Shown here piece by piece: positions 5,992-8,806 of a DNA stretch of 8,806 nucleotides. The notes under the pieces are model-generated. The model had not been told where the DNA came from, ran no database searches, and saw only the letters and a list, made by a program, of their open reading frames with translations. The number at the start of each line of letters is the position of its first letter. Position 1 is the first letter of the stretch. The position numbers were made by a program, and so were the translations under genes. Source of the DNA: DAISJM01 sp036821485 (GTDB taxonomy: Bacteria; Verrucomicrobiota; Kiritimatiellia; CAIQIC01; JAGNIJ01); contig DAISJM010000086.1 in the NCBI GenBank assembly GCA_036821485.1, positions 1 through 8,806 of the forward strand, read 5' to 3'.

Positions 5992-7446
5992 TCAATCGCC
6001 CGGAATGGCATTCAACAGAATGGAGCGGATCGGTTCTTCTTCGTTCGCATGGGCAAGGACGGTTACCTGGTCCCACCCGTGTACATGCGTCGAGCCGGTG
6101 GGGACGACCAGATGTTTGCCTCGCGTGATCAACGTGATGACGGCGCCGGGGGGCAGTCGCAGGTCGGCAATGGCTTTTCCCTCCGCGCCCTGCGGGCCGG
6201 GAAGATCCACCACAATCAAATCGAAGTCGCTGGCGCGCATGGTCACGAGCTCCAGATTGAAGAGGGGCCTGGGGCGCGAGGGCGAGGTCAGCTTCAGCCA
6301 ACGCGCCAGCGCCCCCAGGGTGTTCCCTTGCACCGCAATCGACAAAAGGACGGCGAAGAACACCAGATTGAATACCTCTTGTCCCACGGCGAGCCCCGCG
6401 GCCGCCGGATAGGTGGCCAGGACGATCGGAACGGAGCCCCGGAGTCCCGCCCAGGCAATAAAAACCTTTTCTTTCCCGCCCAGACGCATCCCGAGGGTGC
6501 CGAGTCCGACGGCCAGCGGTCGCGCGATGAAGGTCAGGACCGCGAAAAGCAGCAATCCTTCCGGCCAAAGGGTTTTCCACTGGTGGGGGAATACCTGAAG
6601 GCCCAGCAGCACGAACATGCCGATGTTGGCCACGGTGGAAAGCGCCGCCGAGAAATTGGCCACCCCCTGTTTGTGGACAAAAGGCCTGTTGCCCATGACA
6701 TAGCCGGCAATGAAGACTGCGAGCATGCCACTGGCCTGAATCCATTCGGTCACCCCATACACCAGGAGGATGATCCCCAGGGACAGCACATAGTAATGTC
6801 CGCGGTCTTGCGGGCTGAGGCGATTGAACAGCCACAGGGCTCCGCGCGCCAGCAGCCATCCCACCAGCGGGGCGGCGGTGAATTTCCAGAGGAAGAGCAG
6901 GCCCGTCATGAACCATGCCGACTGGGTGGACGTAAGCGCGCCGACCGTCGCCACGGTGAGCAACACCGCCATTGGGTCGTTGGCGGCGCTTTCGATTTCG
7001 GTGATGGCGGACACCTTGGGGGGCAGCGGCTGCCGACGAAGAATCGAGAAGATCGCGGCGGCGTCGGTGGACGAGATGATGACCGCGAGCAGCGCGGCCT
7101 TTTCAAACGGCCAGCCGAGAAGCCCATACAGCACACTGAAGGTAGCCGCTGCCGTCAGGACCACGCCCCAAGTGGCCAGGCCCCCGGCCGGCAGGGCCAC
7201 CGCCTTGAAGCTGGACCTCTTGGTGAAGAAGCCTCCCTGAAACAGAATGAACATCAGGGCGAGGTTGGCGACGCGATTGGTGAGGTCTAGGTCGTCAAAG
7301 TACCAGAGGTTTAACACGTCGCTGCCGAAGACAATGCCTGCGCAGAGGGCGACAAGGATGACCGGAACGCTCCATCGGTCAAGCCACACCGCAGCCAGCA
7401 CGACGGCAATCAGAATCAGCGGGCCAATGACATATACGACGTCCAT
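5992..7446 (-). CDS. nhaP2: K+/H+ antiporter, NhaP2/CvrA type (CPA1 family) with C-terminal RCK_C domain
   Basis: A 484-residue inner-membrane cation/proton antiporter. The transporter part spans residues 1 to about 385 with about 12 hydrophobic segments. Core motifs are ISSTDAAAIFSILR (124-137), ESAANDPMAVLLT (152-164, with the essential-type N156-D157 pair) and WAGLRGSVPIVLATYP (332-347), as in NhaP2. A soluble TrkA-C/RCK_C domain follows at about 405-470 (DFDLIVVDLP, PGAVITLITRGKHLVVPTG, DQVTVLAH), likely binding a nucleotide-type ligand. The C-terminal extension of some homologues is absent. The family expels K+ (and in some species Na+) in exchange for protons during osmotic or ionic shifts. 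The start ATG 7446 has AAGGAATGAG about 10-15 bases upstream. It lies behind rnk on the same strand with a 116-bp gap, so co-transcription is possible. Codon use is GC-rich, unlike the AT-richer cassettes, consistent with a core gene. Confidence 0.95.
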   Translation of the reverse strand: MDVVYVIGPLILIAVVLAAVWLDRWSVPVILVALCAGIVFGSDVLNLWYFDDLDLTNRVANLALMFILFQGGFFTKRSSFKAVALPAGGLATWGVVLTAAATFSVLYGLLGWPFEKAALLAVIISSTDAAAIFSILRRQPLPPKVSAITEIESAANDPMAVLLTVATVGALTSTQSAWFMTGLLFLWKFTAAPLVGWLLARGALWLFNRLSPQDRGHYYVLSLGIILLVYGVTEWIQASGMLAVFIAGYVMGNRPFVHKQGVANFSAALSTVANIGMFVLLGLQVFPHQWKTLWPEGLLLFAVLTFIARPLAVGLGTLGMRLGGKEKVFIAWAGLRGSVPIVLATYPAAAGLAVGQEVFNLVFFAVLLSIAVQGNTLGALARWLKLTSPSRPRPLFNLELVTMRASDFDLIVVDLPGPQGAEGKAIADLRLPPGAVITLITRGKHLVVPTGSTHVHGWDQVTVLAHANEEEPIRSILLNAIPGD

Positions 7447-7513
7447 GATTTTTATCTCATTCCTTCGCTGGCGCGCAGGGCCATCCCGTCATCCTGATTT
7501 ATGTTTCACCGCC

Positions 7514-7526
7514 GGGGGGGGGGGGG
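7514..7526 (+). repeat. Run of 13 consecutive G
   Basis: A 13-base poly-G tract between nhaP2 and rnk, about 68 bases upstream of the nhaP2 start (C on the coding strand). Such runs are prone to slippage in cells and in sequencing, so the length may be wrong or variable. Confidence 0.9.
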
Positions 7527-7530
7527 CGCG

Positions 7531-7560
7531 GGCGCGGAGCGCCTGCCCCCTCGATGGGGC
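7531..7560 (-). terminator. Two tandem GC-rich hairpins after rnk, possible weak terminator
   Basis: On the minus strand GCCCC-ATCGAG-GGGGC (7560-7545) is followed by GGCGC-TCC-GCGCC (7543-7531), starting two bases after the rnk stop. There is no T-run; the poly-C tract follows instead. It may be a factor-dependent terminator or just GC-rich sequence. Confidence 0.25.
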
Positions 7561-7562
7561 CG

Positions 7563-7979
7563 CTAAAGATGAAAATCGCCGACGGCTTCCGGCTGATACA
7601 GAATCTTCTCAATGCGGATACGCCGCATGCCTGCGGGGACCGGCCACTCGATGATATCGCCCTTGGAGTAGCCCAGAATCGCCGTGCCGATAGGGGCGAG
7701 CACCGAGATGGCGTTCGCGTCCAGATTGGCGGCTTTCGGAAACACCAGGACGTAGTTCATTTCTTCGCCGGTCTGGACATCCTTAAGCACTACGCGCGAA
7801 TTCATGGTTACCACGTCGGGGCGAACCTCCTCGGGATTCACGATGTCCGCCCTAGCGAGCTCGTGCGCCAGGGCCTCCAAATCCTTTCGGGCTCGATTGC
7901 CGAATTCTCCGGCCACTTCGATGAGTTCTTCCAAGCGCCGCTTGTCGGCATTCGTAATGCATATTTTTCTAGGCGTCAT
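7563..7979 (-). CDS. rnk: Nucleoside diphosphate kinase regulator Rnk (GreA/GreB-like)
   Basis: A 138-residue protein, the usual length of Rnk. An N-terminal helical domain (RRLEELIEVAGEF, LEALAHELARADIV, about 14-47) precedes a GreA/GreB C-terminal FKBP-like domain (53-138) with DVVTMNSRVVLKDVQTGEE, SVLAPIGTAILGYSKGD and ILYQPEAVGDFHL, all hallmarks of Rnk. Rnk binds RNA polymerase near the secondary channel but has a short coiled coil and lacks the Gre cleavage tip. In Pseudomonas and E. coli it influences nucleoside diphosphate kinase levels. ATG 7979 was chosen: AAGGGA lies about 8 bases upstream and the N-terminus matches Rnk, whereas the longer frame to 8018 adds an unrelated basic leader. 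The gene follows attC6 without an intervening known cassette gene and precedes nhaP2 on the same strand. Confidence 0.93.
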   Translation of the reverse strand: MTPRKICITNADKRRLEELIEVAGEFGNRARKDLEALAHELARADIVNPEEVRPDVVTMNSRVVLKDVQTGEEMNYVLVFPKAANLDANAISVLAPIGTAILGYSKGDIIEWPVPAGMRRIRIEKILYQPEAVGDFHL

Positions 7980-8209
7980 AATCGATCCCTTTCTTCCTGT
8001 GCTCGCGCCTCGCCGCAACCTTGCCGTCTCGGCGCCGTCGAATCGCTGCCGCGGAGCGTCGGCCGTTCACTGCTCTCCCGGCTCCACGCGATGCGTTCCA
8101 CCCGCCCCGGGCATTCTATCGCGACCTTTCGATATCCCGAAGCCGAAACCGCGACCGCCGCTACAAAGAGTGGCAGGGATGACCATCCATGGGATGCTCG
8201 TCTTCATAA
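7980..8209. other. Stretch between attC6 and rnk
   Basis: 230 bases with no recognised gene. The possible small frame 8067-8207 is listed separately. A TAGAAT hexamer on the minus strand near 8115-8120 is the only promoter-like element, and it lacks a recognisable -35. No second attC and no GTTGGAT box (the end expected to match the attC6 R') was found here or further left. Confidence 0.5.
8067..8207 (-). CDS. Possible small ORF at the head of the segment after attC6
   Basis: 46 codons from ATG 8207 (MKTSIPWMVIPATLCSGG...), starting three bases after the attC6 R' box. Cassette genes often begin this close to the boundary, but no ribosome site is possible except within attC6, the second half is Gly-rich and low in hydrophobic residues, and I recognise no family. 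It is more likely non-coding, or the remains of a cassette whose 3' half was lost. Confidence 0.2.
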   Translation of the reverse strand: MKTSIPWMVIPATLCSGGRGFGFGISKGRDRMPGAGGTHRVEPGEQ

Positions 8210-8281
8210 ATCCAACGTCCGCCTTGAGGCTGAGGGAACACGCGCAGCGGGTTCCCGATAGCCTCAAAGGCCTTGTTGGAC
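8210..8281 (-). other. attC site 6 (after the four-helix membrane protein cassette)
   Basis: R'' is GTCCAAC (8281-8275) and R' is GTTGGAT (8216-8210), both consensus. The arms GCCTTTGAGGCT and AGCCTCAAGGC differ by one extra T in the gene-proximal arm. An inner GGGAAC/GTTCCC stem closes an 11-base loop. It is very similar to attC7. It appears to be the last site of the right-hand array block, because the segment that follows to 5524 has none. Confidence 0.95.
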
Positions 8282-8287
8282 GCATTG

Positions 8288-8740
8288 TTATCCTTCTACG
8301 CTGAGTTTCCTTTTCAGGGTCCTTGCAACGAAAAAGAAAATGAGACAGACAGATCCAACGATGGCTCCTTTTGTAATTATTGCAGGCCATTTCGGGAATG
8401 CTTCTATGGCGATTGTTACAATAATAACTACAACGGCTTGTAGGATAATCACTGTATATCCTATCCTTAAACGTGACGCATCTTCATGAAGCGTGTGATA
8501 AGCTATCGATATCAATGCTGCGACATAAAGAAAACCCCATATCTGTAAACATGAAGCTCCAATCGAGACAAAACTGTATACAGGCAATTCAGCGAAGTAT
8601 CGTGCAGGCATATCAAGCACCCACAGTCCAACTGCTGTTCCCAAGAATATCGAAAGCATGATTGTAACAACTCCGCCAACTCCGCTTTTTACAGCAGCAG
8701 CAATTGCACTCAATGGATAATCTATCCAACTATTGCTCAT
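8288..8740 (-). CDS. Uncharacterised four-helix membrane protein
   Basis: A 150-residue, very hydrophobic protein that I do not recognise. Hydrophobic segments lie at about 23-43 (GVVTIMLSIFLGTAVGLWVL), 62-82, 93-113 (RIGYTVIILQAVVVIIVTIA) and 120-140. The short basic tail is RTLKRKLSVEG. With an even number of helices and positive residues at the end, both termini are probably cytoplasmic. ATG 8740 was chosen because the frame further upstream only translates attC7; the region before it (GAGCGGA) is a modest ribosome site. The gene is visibly richer in A and T than everything else in the window, which suggests a separate origin. It is the only gene of a 540-bp cassette (8216-8755) with matching TTGGAC / GTCCAAC ends. 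Confidence 0.83.
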   Translation of the reverse strand: MSNSWIDYPLSAIAAAVKSGVGGVVTIMLSIFLGTAVGLWVLDMPARYFAELPVYSFVSIGASCLQIWGFLYVAALISIAYHTLHEDASRLRIGYTVIILQAVVVIIVTIAIEAFPKWPAIITKGAIVGSVCLIFFFVARTLKRKLSVEG

Positions 8741-8749
8741 ATTCCGCTC

Positions 8750-8806
8750 GTCCAACGTCAGCCGTGAGGCTGAGAGAACCCGGCCGCGGGTTCTCGATAG
8801 CCTCAA
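8750..8806 (-). other. attC site 7, cut by the right edge
   Basis: R' GTTGGAC is at 8756-8750. The L' arm AGCCTCACGGC, the inner AGAACCCG/CGGGTTCT stem and the start of the L'' arm (TTGAGGCTATCG) are visible; R'' lies outside. The order and sequence follow attC6 closely, so the array continues beyond the window. Confidence 0.88.

Larger units (their letters stand above)
8210..8806 (-). mobile_element. Integron gene-cassette array, right block (left end of it)
   Basis: One complete cassette with the four-helix membrane protein, between attC6 and the partial attC7. It has the same orientation as the left block and is separated from it by the rnk-nhaP2 segment. Confidence 0.85.

Noticed and set aside
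5972..6916. Second minus-strand frame of 314 codons within nhaP2
   Set aside because: Out-of-frame shadow of the antiporter; low-complexity Pro/Arg/Ala translation.
5887..7290. Long plus-strand open frame of 467 codons
   Set aside because: It lies entirely antisense to nhaP2. The translation is rich in Gly, Arg, Gln and His with no domain, and is a by-product of GC-rich third positions.
8067..8390. 107-codon minus-strand frame
   Set aside because: It runs out of frame through the membrane-protein gene and through attC6; only the part after attC6 is considered, at low confidence.

Overview
The window is dominated by an integron gene-cassette array. At least six complete attC recombination sites and one cut by the right edge (1893-1951, 2560-2624, 2983-3052, 3616-3689, 4664-4724, 8210-8281, 8750-8806) separate small genes that all lie on the minus strand. 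Each complete site has degenerate 7-base ends of the RYYYAAC / GTTRRRY type and an imperfect hairpin, and in every one the gene-proximal arm is exactly one base longer than the other arm. That is the extrahelical-base asymmetry expected of attC. No integron integrase is encoded here, so the window is the body of a chromosomal integron or an integrase-less attC cluster (CALIN).

Layout from right to left, the direction of transcription: a partial attC; a cassette with an AT-rich four-helix membrane protein (8288-8740); attC6; then a stretch with no attC holding rnk (7563-7979, nucleoside diphosphate kinase regulator) and nhaP2/cvrA (5992-7446, K+/H+ antiporter), both ordinary chromosomal genes. 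A 467-base gene-free stretch follows (5525-5991) with a perfect 20-bp inverted repeat and a TATAAT box. The array then resumes with a TPR lipoprotein (4725-5510), a zinc-ribbon four-helix membrane protein (3699-4643), a hemerythrin-domain protein (3057-3590), an HNH endonuclease (2575-2970), a SAM O-methyltransferase (1955-2545), and a two-gene cassette with an exported creatininase-family protein (1012-1869) translationally coupled to an exported FGE-sulfatase-domain protein (1-1012, cut by the left edge).

The cassette ends obey an internal rule. For each complete cassette the six bases after its 5' boundary are the complement of the R'' box at its 3' end (TTGGGC, TTCGGG, TTCGAT and TTGGAC cassettes). 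This independently confirms the boundaries. Applied to the TPR cassette it predicts a 5' end at 5524, just after a possible promoter and with no attC upstream.

The host is a Gram-negative-type bacterium of moderately high GC. The lipoprotein, the Rnk and NhaP2 pair, the FGE-domain protein and the cassette array would fit the PVC group (Verrucomicrobiota/Kiritimatiellota/Planctomycetota) or a proteobacterium. This placement is an inference and is weak. The cassettes do not form a pathway: they are independently acquired functions, each with its own strong Shine-Dalgarno and mostly no visible promoter, so they probably depend on read-through.
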